Counted from the first letter of the stretch, positions 43,200 through 57,000 are shown. The stretch is DNA of 64,000 nucleotides from Manihot esculenta (GCF_001659605.2 NC_035170.2:17959856-18023855); one strand, 5' to 3'. Program-made: numbers and translations. The notes: generated from the sequence alone by a model not told the origin.

Positions 43200-44870
43200 A
43201 TGGCCAATCATGGCGAAAACTATACAAAAAACATCCCAAATGATCTGAGTTTTGCTCAAGAGAGACCACAGTTCTCATTCTCTAGCCCTACCGCCCCATT
43301 GAGCATACCACCCGTAACTGAAAGGTTCAACATCAATGAACTCCAACCTACCTTAAACCATCTAACCCCTCAACAGAGCACCAGAAGGACGGGTGATGGA
43401 GAAGCCAGCAGAAGGAACAAGCCCATGGCCAGAGCAAGAGGTTGGATAGTAAGGGAGCTTATCAAGAATGACGGGGTTGAAAGCTATTCCTCCGAACCAG
43501 CGGAGAGGTCGAAGAGCGAGGAGTTAGAAAGAAACTACCATTTGGAGAAGAGGCCTAGGAGAGAAGAGACATATGTAGATCAAAAGCTAGAAAGGCTTAA
43601 AGAGCAACTACTGGCAGAGTTGGGGGCACGAGACAACAGCATCTCCTGCTATCAATCTCGTCTCCATTTGTGAGATGGGTACAATAGGAAACCATCCCCA
43701 AGAAGTTCATGATGCCAATAATGGCCACCTATGATGGGATGAGAAACTCTTGGGAGTACGTCTTGAACTATAAGACATTCATGGAGCTGCAAACCCACTC
43801 AGATGCCTTGATATGCAAGATTTTTCCCACCACCTTAACCGGACTAGTCTAGGCGTGGTTCGACAGCTTGGGGGAGGGAAGTATTAAGAGCTTCATAGAC
43901 CTGGCCAACGTGTTCATCAGCAGGTTTATTGCTAGGGTCCCAACTAAAAGAAAAACAAGCTACTTAGAGATGGTTCGGCAGAGGAGGAACGAGTCCCTAA
44001 GGGAGTATGTGGCCAGATTCAACTCGAAAGCTTTGTAAATACCCAAGCTTGATGAAGCAAGAGCCATGGAGGCGATGCAGAAGGGCAACACCTCCCAAGA
44101 GTTCTTCGGATCGTTGTGTAGAAAACCACCTACCATCTTGGCAGAGCTAATGAAAAGAGCGAAAAAGTATATAAGACAGGATGATGCCTTAACCACGAGC
44201 AGATTCGCTAAGGAGGGATGAGATAGAGGAAGGGCTTGGGAGGATAAGAGACCAGATCGACTGGAGAGGAGGCAAGACTGGGGACCTAAAGCACTAAACA
44301 GACACCGGTGGGAGAGGAAGGAGCAGAGACCCTACCAACCCCGGATCCCCACAGAGATCACTCCTCTGAATATGTCCAGAGTCGAGGTGCTCGTGGTGGT
44401 CCAAGACAAGGATTTCATATAGTGGCTCAAGCTGATGAAGGAAGAAGCAAATAGGAGGGACCCGAATAAGTACTGCCAGTACCATCGAACTCATGGTCAT
44501 GATACAAATGATTATTACCAGTTGATAAATGAGATAGAGAGGCTCATCAAGAGGGGACACTTTAGGAACTTCGTGAAAATGCCGGAAGGCCAAAGACCAC
44601 AGCAAAACACAGCAGGGGAAAGGCCTAGGAGATATATTGGGGCAACAATGAATGGCAGCTCCAATGGGACAATCAATATAATTATAAGAGGGACTGGAGG
44701 CCGTATGAGTCAGAGGGAGAAGAAGAGAAGCAGAAATGGGGAGGAGAGCAGCGCTGAAGTAATACAGATCGTGGAACATTCCTTAATGACTATCTATTTT
44801 TCTCCAGAGGATGCCCAGGGAGTTCAAATGCCTCATGAAGATGGTAGCAGGGTGAACCTGCTGCCCTAAC
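43200..44870 (+). pseudogene. Tat element E gag remnant
   Basis: The ATG at 43200 opens a 157-codon frame (MANHGENYTK...). After a frame change near 43674 the gag core follows (about 43711-44220), with YDGMRNSWEYVLNYKTFMEL and SLREYVARFNSKAL. TAG (about 43850) and TAA (about 44036) interrupt it. The zinc-finger region at 44471-44520 reads YCQYHRTHGHDTNDYY; the final cysteine usual in this family is replaced by tyrosine. The frame 44435-44869 is the best remaining part. Gag would build the virus-like particle; here it is dead. Confidence 0.8.
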
Positions 44871-44973
44871 GAGTCTTTCACCAGATGAACATACATGAGG
44901 AACAGCTGGTCAGAGAGCAAGCTCCAGTAAAGGGAATAGGAGGAACCCCATTGGCAGTGGAAGGGAAAGTAAA

Positions 44974-47900
44974 GTGGCTCTCCCCTTAAGGGAACTACCC
45001 CCATCCCGAACTTACTATATAGTGTTCCTCGTGGTGAAGCTACCCTTGAACTACAACTCTATTTTGGGAAGACCGATGCTATATGACTTTGAAGCAGCGA
45101 CTAGCATCCGGTATCTGACCATGAAATTTCTAGCGGAGGCAGGGATAGATATAGTCCGGGGAAGACAGGAGGAGGCCAGAGCTATGTACTTGGCCACAGT
45201 GGAGGAAGCAAGCGCCCAATCGAGGAAATCAACCCCGAAGTTATGGAGGTCCGGGATAAACAGAAGAAGGCCAGGACTAAACCTGTAGACAGGCTGGAGA
45301 CCTTCTCTTTATCTGAGGAAGAAAGTGACAAGGTCTTCAGCATCAACTCAAGTCTCAAAAAGAGCCAGAAGGAAGCCATTATGGCTTTGATCAGGGGGCA
45401 TGTCTCAAGTTTTTCCTGAAAGCCTTCAGATATGCCATGGATTGATCCTGAGGTGATGACCCACAAACTGAACATCCTCCCCGAGGCCAAGCCAGTGAAG
45501 CGGAACAAAAGGGTCTTTGGGAAGGAGAAACAGAAAGCCACGGGAGAAGAAGTACAGAAATTAGAGGAGGCCGAGTTTATTAGGGAAGTAATGTACCCAC
45601 AGTGGTTAGGCAACCTTGTGTTAGTGAAAAAAGCCAATGGAAAATATAGAATGTGTATAGACTTCATTGATTTAAATCATGACTGCCCAAAAGATTGTTA
45701 TCCCCTCCCAAATATTAATAAAATGGTCGACTCTACGACTGGTTTTGACTACTTACCATCTCTAGATGCTATATCAGAGTATCATCAGATCTCTATGGAC
45801 AAGTCTGACGAAGAGAAGACCTTCTTTACAATCGAAGATGGGACATATTGCTACAAGGCTATGCCTTTCGGGTTGAAAAGTGCCAAGACAATATATCAGC
45901 GGTTGATGAATAAGATCTTCAAGGATCAGATAGGGAGAAAAGTGGAGGTCTACATCGATGATATGGTAATTAGAAGCCAGACCTTCCAGCAACATCTGAC
46001 CAACTTGGAAGATGTCTTCATGGTAATGCAATGATACAAAATGAGGACCCAGCAAAGTGCACTTTCTTCAATAGAGGAGGGAAATTTCTGGGCTATATGG
46101 TTAGTGGGAAGGGCATAGAGCCAAACTCAAAGAAGGTAAAGGCCATACTGGCTATGCCTGAGCAACTTGTGTAAGGGATATATAGAGGCTTATAGAAAGA
46201 GTAGTAGCACTCAACAGGTTCACATCTGGCTTTGACTACTTACCATCTCTAGATGCTATGTCAGGGTATCATCAGATCCCTATGGACAAGTCTGACGAAG
46301 AGAAGACCTTCTTCATAATCGAAGATGGGACATATTGCTACAAGGCTATGCCTTTCGAGTTGAAAAGTGCCAAGACAATATATCAGCGGTTGATGAGTAA
46401 GATCTTCAAGGATCAGATAGGGAGAAAAGTGGAGGTCTACATTGATGATATGATAGTTAGAAGCCAGACCTTCCAGCAACATCTGACCAACTTGGAAGAT
46501 GTCTTCGGGGTACTGCAATGATACAAAATGAGGACCCAGCAAAGTGCACTTTCTTCATCAGAGGAGGAAAATTTCTGGGCTACATGGTCAATGGGAAGGG
46601 CATAGAGCCAAACTCAAAGAAGGTAAAGGCCATACTGGCTATGCCTGAGCAACTTGTGTAAGGGATATACATAGGCTTATAGGAAGAGTAGTAGCACTCA
46701 ACAGATTCACGTCCAAGTCAGTCAAGAGATGCCTACCTTTCTTTAAGAAGCTAAGGAAGGTCCCAAACTTTAAATGGTCAGAAGATTGCCAAGAAGCCTT
46801 CAAAAACCTTAAGGAGTATCTCAGTTCCCCACATGTGCTTAACAGTCCCCTAGCAGGAGAGGAACTATTGATTTACTTAGCTACATCCGAGCAGGAAGTG
46901 AGTGCCATAGTGGTGAGAGAAGAAGTAGGGGTCCAGAAGTCTATCTTCTACATTAGCAAGATGCTCAGAGATCCCGAGGTCAGATACAAGAAAATTGAGA
47001 AGCTGACGTTCGCTTTGTTATTGGCAGTAAGGAAGTTTAGGATGTATCTAGAAGGCCATCAGGGGGTAGTAATGATTGACTAACCCTTGAAAAAGAACTT
47101 ACACCAGCCCAAGACTTCAAGACGAATACTAGCTTGATTTGTAGAAATCAGTCCATACTGCCTTATTTACCGACCTCTAACGGCCATCAAAGCCTAGCCC
47201 TTAGCTAATTTTATAGCTGAGTGCTCCTTCTGCTCGGATAATAAAGAGCAAGATGACACATTGTCGAGTTCAGTAGAAGAAAAAGAGGGGGACTAACAAC
47301 CGCATGAATTCAGATGGAACCTATTCGTAGATGGGGCATCGAGTTCCACAGGTAGTGGGGCAGGAATTCTATTGAAAGAGCCAGATGAGTTCAGAGTATT
47401 CTATGCCCTACACTTCGGATTCCCAGCGTCTAGCAATATGGTGGAATATGAAGCTCTCCTGAATGGGATGTAGATAGCCTTGAGAGTGGGGGCAACCGAT
47501 TTCAGAATAAATAGTGATTCTTAGCTTATAGTGAATCAAATAACAGGCGTATACTAAGCAAAGGACCCCGTGAAGCAGAAGTATCTAGCAAAAGTACGAA
47601 CTCTAGAAGTCGAGCTTGGTGAGCAATGAATCATTGTCCAGTATCAGAGAATATCCTGAGAAGAGAATGAGGAGGTAGATCTGCTCAGTAAGTTATCTGT
47701 GGAGGAACTAGAGCAACTCCCAGACGAAGTGTATGTGCAGCAAATTGGCGCCCCCACCCTTGAAAAGCCAACCCCTATCATGCAAATTGACGAAGAACAA
47801 AGCTGGATGACTCCATACTTATAGTACCTTGAAATGGGGAAATTGCCCAAGGATAAAGCAGAAGGCTAGAAAATCGCAGCTAAGGTTGCCAATTATCAAG

Positions 47901-49023
47901 CAGTAAAAGGGATACTATACGGGAGGGGGAAATTCAGCCCGTGGTTGAGATGCGTAGGCACAGGAGAGGCAGCCAGGGTGATCCAAGAGATACATCAGGG
48001 GGTCTGCGGAGTTCATGAGGGGGCAACTACATTGGCAAACAAGATCTTCCGATAGGGATATTACTGGCCTACAGTCAATAAAGAAGCCAAAGAGTTTGTA
48101 AAAAGGTGTGATATTTGCCAAAGGTTTGCCAATGCTATCAACATCCCGGCTACGCCGTAATCAAGCATATCGAGCCTATAGCCGTTCTCACAATGGGGGG
48201 ATAGATATTTTGGGCACGTTCCCTAAGACTGTAGGACAGAAGAGGTTCGTGATCATAGCTATGGAATACTTTTCTAAATGGCTTGAGGCAGAAACTGTAC
48301 CTACCATCACAGCTCGAAAAGTAATAGACTTCGTATGAGGCAACATTATATATCAATTTGGGATACCCAGGATGATCATATCAGACAATGGAAAGCAGTT
48401 TGACTATAATTCTTTTAGAGATTTCACAAGAAACAAGTTCTCTTCAATAGCTCATCCGCAGACGAATGGTCAAACTAAAGTGACAAACCTAGACATCCTC
48501 TAAGGGCTAAAGAAGTGGTTAGATGGTGCTAAAAAGAACTGGGCAGCCAAGCTACATAGCATCCTATGGGTATTCCGGACTACACCTCGGACACTAATAG
48601 GGGAGACACCATTCATGCTAGCGTTTGGGATAGAAGCTATTGTTCCCATAGAGCTACAGATCCCTACTCACCGGGTCCAATTCAATGATGAAAGCACCAA
48701 TGGTGAGAAATTGAGATGCAACCTAAATACTGTAGAGAAATCAGAGATGAGGCACAAGTACGAATAGCCGCTTATCAACAGAAGGCAGCTCGGTATTACA
48801 ACTAGAAAGTCCGTGAGAGAAACTTGAAGGTTGGGGACCTAGCTTTAAGGAGATTAGAAGTCACGGGAAAGAGAGTAGCTATTGGGAAGCTCGCGCCAAC
48901 CTGGGAAGGCCTATTCAGAATCACCAAGATAATCAGACCTAGGGTACACCGAATTGAAGACCTGCAAGGGAATCTAGAGCCTCACACCTGGAACATCCAA
49001 CATTTAAAAAGGTATTTCCCATA
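44974..49023 (+). pseudogene. Tat element E pol remnant: protease, RT, RNase H, integrase
   Basis: Protease C-terminal region: NYNSILGRPMLYDFEA (about 45050-45110). RT: PQWLGNLVLVKKANGKYRMC, FIDLNHDCPKDCYPLP, AMPFGLKSAKTIYQRLMNK and active site YIDDM (45951-45965). The RT core is duplicated (45739-46712). RT connection/RNase H: ATSEQEVSAIVVREE (about 46880) and the second, Tat-type RNase H FVDGASSSTGSGAG with EYEALLNGM (about 47319-47470). Integrase: HHCC near 47990-48120 (GYYWPTVNKEAKEF, CDICQR), DDE core GTFPKTVGQKRFVII, ISDNGKQFD and HPQTNGQTK, ending HLKRYFP-stop at 49021. Many stops and shifts. Confidence 0.85.
45739..46712 (+). repeat. 487 bp tandem duplication of the RT core in element E
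   Basis: Unit 1 (45739-46225) and unit 2 (46226-46712) are in direct tandem. For example ACTTACCATCTCTAGATGC occurs at 45751 and 46238. Both units carry the YIDDM active site. They differ at roughly one site in twenty, far less than the two LTRs of E, so the duplication happened long after insertion. Confidence 0.88.
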
Positions 49024-49107
49024 AAAGTGTACAATGTAACTACTGTGCCTAAGAAATGAATAAAATTATCATCTTTCCTCTTCCTACTAGCACTCCTGAG
49101 TAGGTAC

Positions 49108-49746
49108 TAAAGCCCTCAATGAGGTAGGTGACCGATCTCAGAAATAAAACTGCCAGTACTATGAAACTAATTGAGAAGATGAAGACTCCAATGAGGTGGG
49201 TGACGGGTCTTGAAATAAGACCACTGGCACCATAAAATCGATTGGAAAGACAAAGCCCTCAATGAAGCAGGTGACTGGTTTCAGAAATAAGACCATCAGC
49301 ACCATAAAATCGGTTGAGAAGATGAAGACCCCAATGAGGTGGGTGAGCAATCTCGAAAAAGACCGTCAGTACCACAAACCGGTTGAAAAGATGAAGCCCT
49401 CAATGAGGTGGGTGATCGGTCTTGAAATAAAACTGTCGGCACCAAAAAACTGATTGGAAAGATGAAGTCCTCAATAAGTAGGTGACTTATCTCGAAAATA
49501 AAACTGCTGGCACTACAAAATCGGTTAAGGAGATGAAGACCCCGACGAGGTGGGTGACTGGTCTAGGAATAAGACTGCTAGCACCACAAAATCGGTTGGA
49601 AAGATGAAGCCCTCAATGAAGTAGGTGACTGGTCTCGAAAATAAAACCGCTAACACCATAAAACCAGTTGAGGAGATGAAGACTCTAATGAAGTGGGTGA
49701 TTGGTCTCGAAATAAGATCGTTGGAACCACAAAACTGGTTGGGGGA
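49108..49746 (+). repeat. Nine-unit ~71 bp tandem array after pol of element E
   Basis: Nine head-to-tail units have the consensus TGAAGACCCCAATGAGGTGG...TGACTGGTCTCGAAATAAGAC...CACCATAAAATCGGTTG. They alternate between AAGACCCC and AAGCCCTC forms, hinting at a higher-order dimer. Variable 3' regions with tandem repeats are known for Tat-lineage elements and can seed satellite DNA. The six-frame peptides here are translations of the repeat. Confidence 0.88.
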
Positions 49747-49865
49747 TAAAGGCCAATGACGAAGGCCCAACATCAGCGAGGCTATAAGCTCAAAGAGAAG
49801 CAAACTGAGAAATATGGTGCCGATCTTTAGAAAGAACCTCGGTAGACATAAGGCTCAAGAAACAA

Positions 49866-50460
49866 AGCAAGAACCTAGTTTCGACCTCATAAAAAGAGTC
49901 GGATCACACAAGAATACAAGCAGAAACCTGGTTTCGGCCTCACAAAGGGCACGGATCACAGGAACACCAGCAAGAAATCTGGTTTCGACCTCACCAAAGG
50001 ACTCAGATCGTAGGAAAATAAGACTTCAACCCCACAAAAGAGCCTGGTCCATAAAGAAACTAGCCTAAAGCATGATGACCGACCTCATAATAGAGCTCGA
50101 TACATAGAAAAATTAAGCTAAGGAATTTCGATGCCAACTTCATGAAAGAGTATTACTTACTAAAAAACTAATCTAAGGCTTACAAAAGCTAAGGCATAAC
50201 ATCAACCTCAAAAAAGAGCTCAGTGGTCCAAAATCTCAAAGGGAAGAAAAGCCAAGGCAAAATCAAAATAAAAGTGAGACTTATCACTAAACTCCAAGAA
50301 CAAGCACACGAATGACAAAATACAAGTAAAGGAAAAATATGTAAACTAAAAGGGCAATACGAGCTGAGATAAAAGGATGTGTGAAAATTAAATGACTTGG
50401 CCAGCTAAAAGGCAATACGAGCTAAGATAAAAGGCTGAAAGAAAAATTAAACCCAGCCAG
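49866..50460 (+). repeat. Shorter tandem repeats in the 3' region of element E
   Basis: Three units of about 51-53 bp with GGTTTCGACCTCAC-like cores occupy 49866-50030, with decayed traces to about 50110. A second pair of ~60 bp units with GGCAATACGAGCT..GATAAAAGG lies at about 50353-50460. Both are distinct from the 71 bp array next to them. Confidence 0.7.
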
Positions 50461-50693
50461 CTATAGAATTTAAGAGAATAGAAGGCAAAAATACTAAGGG
50501 ATTCGATAGGCAAAAGATACAATATAACAAGTAAAACGCTTCACAAGTAAAATAAGGTAACGAGCTACCAGCCCAGTACAGTTCATAAGCAATACACATA
50601 AAAACAGCCTAAGTATGAAAATACAAGTGGAATTCAATAAATAAGAAAAATAAAAGGTAGATAGAGGAAAAATAACAAAAACTCAAAATTTTA
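50461..50693. other. Non-coding spacer of element E
   Basis: A-rich sequence between the tandem repeats and the end of the antisense gene. AAAATTTTATTAATTG next to the stop of that gene at 50694 could contain its polyadenylation signal on the minus strand. Nothing else is seen. Confidence 0.35.
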
Positions 50694-51528
50694 TTAATTG
50701 TTGGAATGAGTTATGGAAGCAGTAGAGGAAGGGGGAGTAGAACTGACTAAATTATTTACAGGATTATCTATAATATTTTCCCCCTGTGATCCAAAAGGCA
50801 AGTGAGTAGTGTTCTTGGGCAAAGGGTTGTCATCCTCTCCGTAACACACCTCCTTATCATTAGAGTCCACTTCAGGAGCTTGCAGGTCTGCCAACGGAGT
50901 GGAGGGGGCATCTTTAGCTGCTTTAAGGCCCTGGTTGAAGCCTAAAGCGAACATACGAAAGGCCTCTTTGTATACTCTTTCCTTTAGCTCTGTAGAGGCC
51001 TTATACTCTTCTAGTCGCGCTCCTCACAAGCCTGCTTGACCATGTTCTCTGCAGCTCGGGCATCCCTCAGTAATGCAGTACACCTCTCCTTTAGAGTAGA
51101 GACCTCTTGGCGGAGTTTTTATTGCTGAAGGCGAGACTCCTCCGCTGCCGAAGCCATGCCTTTCAGGTTCTCGATGTGTTTATTGAGCTCCTGCTGGAGG
51201 ACAGTAACATGAGCTAAGGCCTCATCACGTTGGGACCTGGCCTCATCACATTAGCGGTAGGACTCCTCCAAAGAGGATAGCTGTCCTAAGGCCTCATCTC
51301 GCTGAGACTTAGCTGTAGAAGCTCATTGAGAAGCCTGAGCAACCTCTTCCCTCGTCTCTCCCAATTACTTAATGAGGTCCTCGATCTGCCCTTAGAACTT
51401 AATGATATGTCCGCGGGCCTCACTAGTGGAATGATTTTTTCATTCCGGCGCTCTTCGGCAATGCGCTGCTCCATCGACCTCTGGAAGGACCAGTTCCGGG
51501 CATTAATCTCCATGAATACTCCAAAGGC

Positions 51529-51604
51529 CTGCCACAGAAAAACAAAAACAAGGTTAAAAAAGTTAAAGAAATCAAAAATATCCTTGAGAGAGTAGATGAC
51601 TTAC
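51529..51604 (-). other. Predicted intron in the antisense gene (76 bp)
   Basis: On the minus strand the exon end TTCCTCATG is followed by GTAAGTCATC, a perfect plant 5' splice site. The intron is T-rich and ends TTTTTCTGTGGCAG before GCCTTTGGAG. Coding frames on the two sides join in phase when it is removed. Prediction from sequence only. Confidence 0.6.
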
Positions 51605-51753
51605 CATGAGGAACATCTCCCTTAAGCTATCCCTGAGGTCATCCAAAGAGCGAGAGCTGAAAACTGCTTGTTGCTTGGTAGAGCAGGCAAGGTGGCTGAC
51701 GAGGGCCAAGAAATGAGGATCAGAGGCATCCGAGATCCCCCCCAAACATCTTC

Positions 51754-53977
51754 TGTAACGACCCGAAAATCAGACCGCTACCGGCGCTAGGATCCGGGTC
51801 GACTTAAGGCCGCCGGGACCCGTAGCAAGCCAAACATACATCCTGGAAACCTGTTTAATCCCATACATGATCAAGAAAATACATAAAAATTTAAAACCTT
51901 TCTTTCAAACATCCAACTCAACCTGAATATATACTGTACATAGTCATAATCATAATTATGATCCCTCTGTGGGATCTCATCAATGCCCCAATGGGCAAAT
52001 ACATCATGAGATGAGTTGGCTAACATCTGTATTATCAAATATCCAAGATCATGCATCAACAAGGGATTACAATACTCATAGGGTCAAGCACATCTATAAC
52101 CTCAATATACCTCATTACATAACATACTGTAATCTCTTACATTACATCAGTACAATTGTCATGTCCACAATCTAACTATTACATAAACATACTTCAAATC
52201 TCTGGCTAACCTCCTGGTCTACCCTGTACCTGCACAGCTGGGGTTAGGGGAGAGGGGTGAGCTACAAAGCCCAGTGAGCAGAATAGTAAAAACATATATT
52301 AAAATTTCATGCCATTATGAAATGCAACACATCACAACTAATCACATCTCGGATGGTATTGTCACCAATAGTCCTCTACATAGTCCAACTGTGCCGGGAC
52401 GTAGAATGGGTACAACCGGTCTTTCCCTTATCATAACATATCATAACATACCAATGTGCCAGGGACGTAGAATGGGTACAACCTGGACTTTCTCTTACAT
52501 CGTGCCAGGGACGTAGAATGGGTACAACCTGGACTTCCATACCATATCATGCCGTAACATCATCATGCCATATGAGGACTAAAGGATCATCCAATAACCA
52601 ATCCACATCAACATCATAAATGCAATGCAACATATTCGTGAATACTAATGCAAACAACCTACTATATCTCATGGCATTCATGATGCATGGATCAATGCTC
52701 ATAATTCATATTTCATTTATTTTAAAACTTAAGGTTTATTCCACTCACCTCTGGCTAGCTCTTGACAAACTCTGTAGCAGCTGGCTCACTGCTGGGGTCC
52801 TCGGTTCCTCGGGTCCGAACCTACACAGGTGGACTACAATGAGGGACCAAACATACATAAACATAACTCTAATATACTCCCCAAAAACCCCCTAAAACAT
52901 CATAAAACAACTACATAAAAACATGCAAGAAATGGCTGGACAGGGCACTTTCGGCGGCAGGTTCGGCGGCCGAAAGTCCCTCCAGAGCCGAAAGTCAGGC
53001 GGGTTCGGCGGCACCTTCGGCGGCCGAAACTCCCAGACAGAGGCGAAACTCATGCATGTTCGGCGGCACCTTCGGCGGCCGAAAGTCCCAGACAGAGACG
53101 AAAGTCTCCTTTTGGGGGCAACTTCGGCAGCCGAAAGGCCTGCCTCCCCAGCCATGTTCGGCGGCCGAAAGTGCCTTCGGCTGCCGAACCTGGTTTCTGC
53201 CAAAGGGCAGAAACTTGGCTCCTTTATGCACATTTGCCTCCAAAACTAACCAATCATGCATAAACTTGTTCTAAAACATGCATACACACCATACATCACA
53301 CCTAGGGGTCTCAAACTATCAAATACCCCAACTACAACACTTCAAACATGCCACATTGTTCAAAAACATAACATTTGCTTAAAAACTCATACAACCCTAT
53401 ACATGCCATTCTACCCCATAAAACAACTTAAAACTTACTTAAAACATACAATGAGCTTAAGATCGGCTCTTACCTCTTGAAGATCGAGAGAGAGACGACC
53501 TAAACTCGGAGATCCAAGCAAAAGAGCTCCTGAGTTCCCAAGCTCCAAAACTTGACTTAAATGCTCAAAACTTGCAATGAGAGGTGAAAACTCAAGAAAA
53601 ATGGAGGAGATTTGGAGAAAGAACACAAGATCTGGGGAGAGGGAGGTCGGAAGCTAGCTATAGCCGAAAATGGGAGAAAGCTCGCCCATTTCGGCTAAGT
53701 GACCCTTTTATAGTGGCTGGCCAGGCCACGTTCGGGGGCCGAAAGTGCTTCCGCATGCATGCCATGTTCGGCGGCCGAACTTGACTTTCGGCGGCCGAAC
53801 CTGGGTTTTCCTCTAAAGACTTTTCATGCAAAAACTCATTAAATTTTCATACTTAAAACCATGAAATACCTTAAAACATTTTATGAAAACATGTTTCTAC
53901 CCTACTGGAGGCTTCCGTCATCCGAGATTCCACCGGACGGTAGGAATTCCGATACCGGAGTCTAGCCGGGTATTACA
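51754..53977 (-). repeat. Element D left (3') LTR, 2,224 bp
   Basis: Plus-strand ends TGTAACGACCCG ... CCGGGTATTACA. Palindrome cluster at about 52945-53190; promoter-side pair starting at 53767 and 53787 (20 bp apart) just upstream of TATA (minus strand, 53706-53712). Three hairpin units (CCAGG...CCTGG type) start at 52393, 52458 and 52504. Confidence 0.95.
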
Positions 53978-54014
53978 TTCTCCCCCCCTTAAGAACATTC
54001 GTCCCCGAATGTAC
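53978..54014 (-). promoter_or_regulatory. Element D polypurine tract and hairpin
   Basis: Same arrangement as in element C: purine run (minus strand) at 53978-53992, hairpin arms at 53993-54001 and 54006-54014. One arm carries a single mismatch (CGAATGTAC instead of CGAATGTTC). Confidence 0.85.
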
Positions 54015-54088
54015 CTCAACTAGCACACATAGCATGACATAAAACATAACATACATACAAAGCACATAAAACTCACAGGGAACTAACC

Positions 54089-57000
54089 TCAGAAAAGATA
54101 AGGGTATTGCTGGAGCATGGACTCCCGTGTGTCCCAAGTGCATTCTTCCAAGTTGTGCTGGTTCCACAGGACTTTCACCATTGGGATTTCCTTGTTCCTT
54201 AACTTTCTGATCTGGGTGTCTATGATCCGAACTGGCTGTTCGACATAGGTGAGATCCTCTTGGACCTCCACATCAGGCTCACTAAGAACCTTGCTCGGAT
54301 CTGACACAAATTTCCTCAACATGGAAACATGGAAAACCGGATGGATTCTTTCCATTGAAGCAGGTAAATCCAGCTTGTACGACACATTCCCAATCTTTTG
54401 CAAGATTTCAAAGGGTCCGATGTATCGTGGGGCTAGTTTACCTTTCTTCCCGAAGCGAACCACTCCCTTCATTGGAGACACCTTGAGCAATACCAGATCC
54501 CCCTCCTGAAACTCTAACTGTCTCCTGCTGACAGCAGTCTTGATTCTCTCTCTGATTATGGGTACCACCCTGCTGGTGATCTCTACTAGCTCAGGCCCTG
54601 CCAAGGCCTTTTCTCCAACTTCCTCCCAGCAAACAGGTGATCTGCACTTCCTTCCGTACAAAGCTTCATATGGAGCCATCCCGATGCTAGCATGATGGCT
54701 GTTGTTGTAGGCAAACTCCACCAAAGGTAGATGCTGCCTCCAAGAACCGCCAAAGTCCAGCACACACATTCTGAGCATATCTTCGATAGTCTGGATGGTC
54801 CTTTCTGACTGTCCATCAGTCTGGGGGTGGAAGGCAGTACTGAAATCCAACCTAGTACCCATGGCATTCTGCAGACTCCGCCAAAACCTGGAGGTGAACT
54901 GGGGCCCTCTATCTGACACTATCGAAATAGGAACCCCATGTAGCCTGACGATCTCGTCCTCATACACCTGCGCCAACTTGTCCATAGAGTAGCCACTCCT
55001 GACAGGAATGAAGTGAGCAGATTTGGTGAGTCTGTCCACAATCACCCATATGGAGTCCACCCTGTTGGACGCCGCCGGTAACCTCACTACGAAGTCCATA
55101 GTTATATTCTCCCATTTCCACTCTGGAATAGGTAGCGGGTTAAGCATTCCAGCCGGCTTCTGATGTTCCAGCTTCACCTTCTGACACACTTCGCAGGCTG
55201 ACACGAACTGTGCCACTTCTTTCTTCATAGCTGGCCACCAATAAACCTTCTTTAGATCTTGATACATCTTGGTGGCTCCGGGGTGAATGCTGTTTCTTGC
55301 ATTATGAGCTTCTCTCATAATGTCTCCTTTTAGCCCAATGTCATCTGGTACACATAGTCTGCTCCCATAGCGGAGGATCCCCTTGCTGTCGAATCTGAAC
55401 TCACTATCATTGCCTGACTGAACAGTCCTGGCAATCTTCACTAACTCCGGGTCCTCATGCTGTTTTTGAGCCACCTGCTCCAGAAACACGGGTGCCACTC
55501 TCATCTGGGCCACCAAGGCACCTGTACCAGACAACTCCATCTGTAGACCTCCCTCAATGAGCTTGTAAAACTCCTTCACCACTGGCCTCCTCTCTGCCGA
55601 TATATGGGATAAACTGCCTAGTGACTTCCGGCTTAGGGCGTCTGCCACGACATTCGCCTTACCCGGATGATACTGAATTTTGCAATTGTAGTCACTCAGC
55701 AGCTCCACCCATCTCCTCTGTCTCAAATTCAAATCTCTTTGACTCAAGATGTACTGTAGGCTCTTATGATCCGTGAAGATCTCACATTTAACCCCATAGA
55801 GGTAGTGCCTCCACATCTTGAGTGCAAAGATTACTGCTGCCATCTCCAGGTCATGTGTGGGGTAATTCAACTCATGCTTCTTCAGCTACCTAGAAGCATA
55901 AGCGATCACCCTCTCATTTTGCATTAGTACACAACCCAGTCCCACACGGGACGCATCACAAAAGACTGAAAAGTTCTCATTACTAGATGGCAGAGCTAAA
56001 ACTGGTGCTGAAGTCAACCTCTTCTTAAGCTCTTCAAAACTCTCTTCGCACTGGTCGGTCCACACAAACTTCTGATTCTTCCTGGTTAACCTGGTCAGAG
56101 GAGCTGCTATCTTTGAGAAGTCCTGAACGAACCTCCTGTAGTAACCTGCCAAACCCAAGAAACTTCTAATCTCTGTCACTGAAGTGGGTCTAGGCCAGTT
56201 AGCCACAGTTTCTGTCTTCTTGGGGTCCACCTCAATCCCATTCTCTGACACTACATGCCCCAAGAACGAAATGCTCCTCAGCCAGAATTCACATTTAGAG
56301 AACTTGGCATACAAGCCATGTTCCCTCAAAGTCTGCAAGACCAATCGCAGATGATGGGCATGCTCCTCTGCATTCCTGGAATACACCAAGATATCATCTA
56401 TGAAGACAATAACGAAGTGATCCAGGTACTGGCTAAATACTCTGTTCATGAGGTCCATGAATGCTGCAGGGGCGTTAGTTAACCCGAACGGCATCACAAG
56501 GAACTCAAAATGCCCATATCTGGTCCTGAAAGCTGTCTTCGGCACATCCTCCTCCCTTATCCTTAGCTGATGGTACCCCGATCTCAGATCTATTTTGGAG
56601 AAACAACCCGCTCCTGCTAGCTGGTCGAATAGATCATCGATCCTTGGCAGAGGGTACCTATTTTTGGTAGTGACTTTGTTCAACTGCCTGTAGTCGATAC
56701 AAAGTCTGAGGGACCCATCCTTCTTTCTCACAAACAAGACCGGAGCACCCCAAGGTGAGGTACTCTGTCGGATGAAGCCCTTCTCTACCAGCTCTTGCAA
56801 CTGCTCTTTCAACTCCTTTAACTCGGCTGGGGCCATCCTGTAGGGAGGGATAGAGATCGGTCTAGTTCCAGGCACCAACTCTATCTCGAACTCTATCTCC
56901 CTAGCAGGTGGTAAACCTGGAAGCTCATCCGGAAAAACATCCTGAAACTCTCTGACAACTGGCACCGAGGCCGGCTCCCTGACCTGACTGTCTAGCTCTC

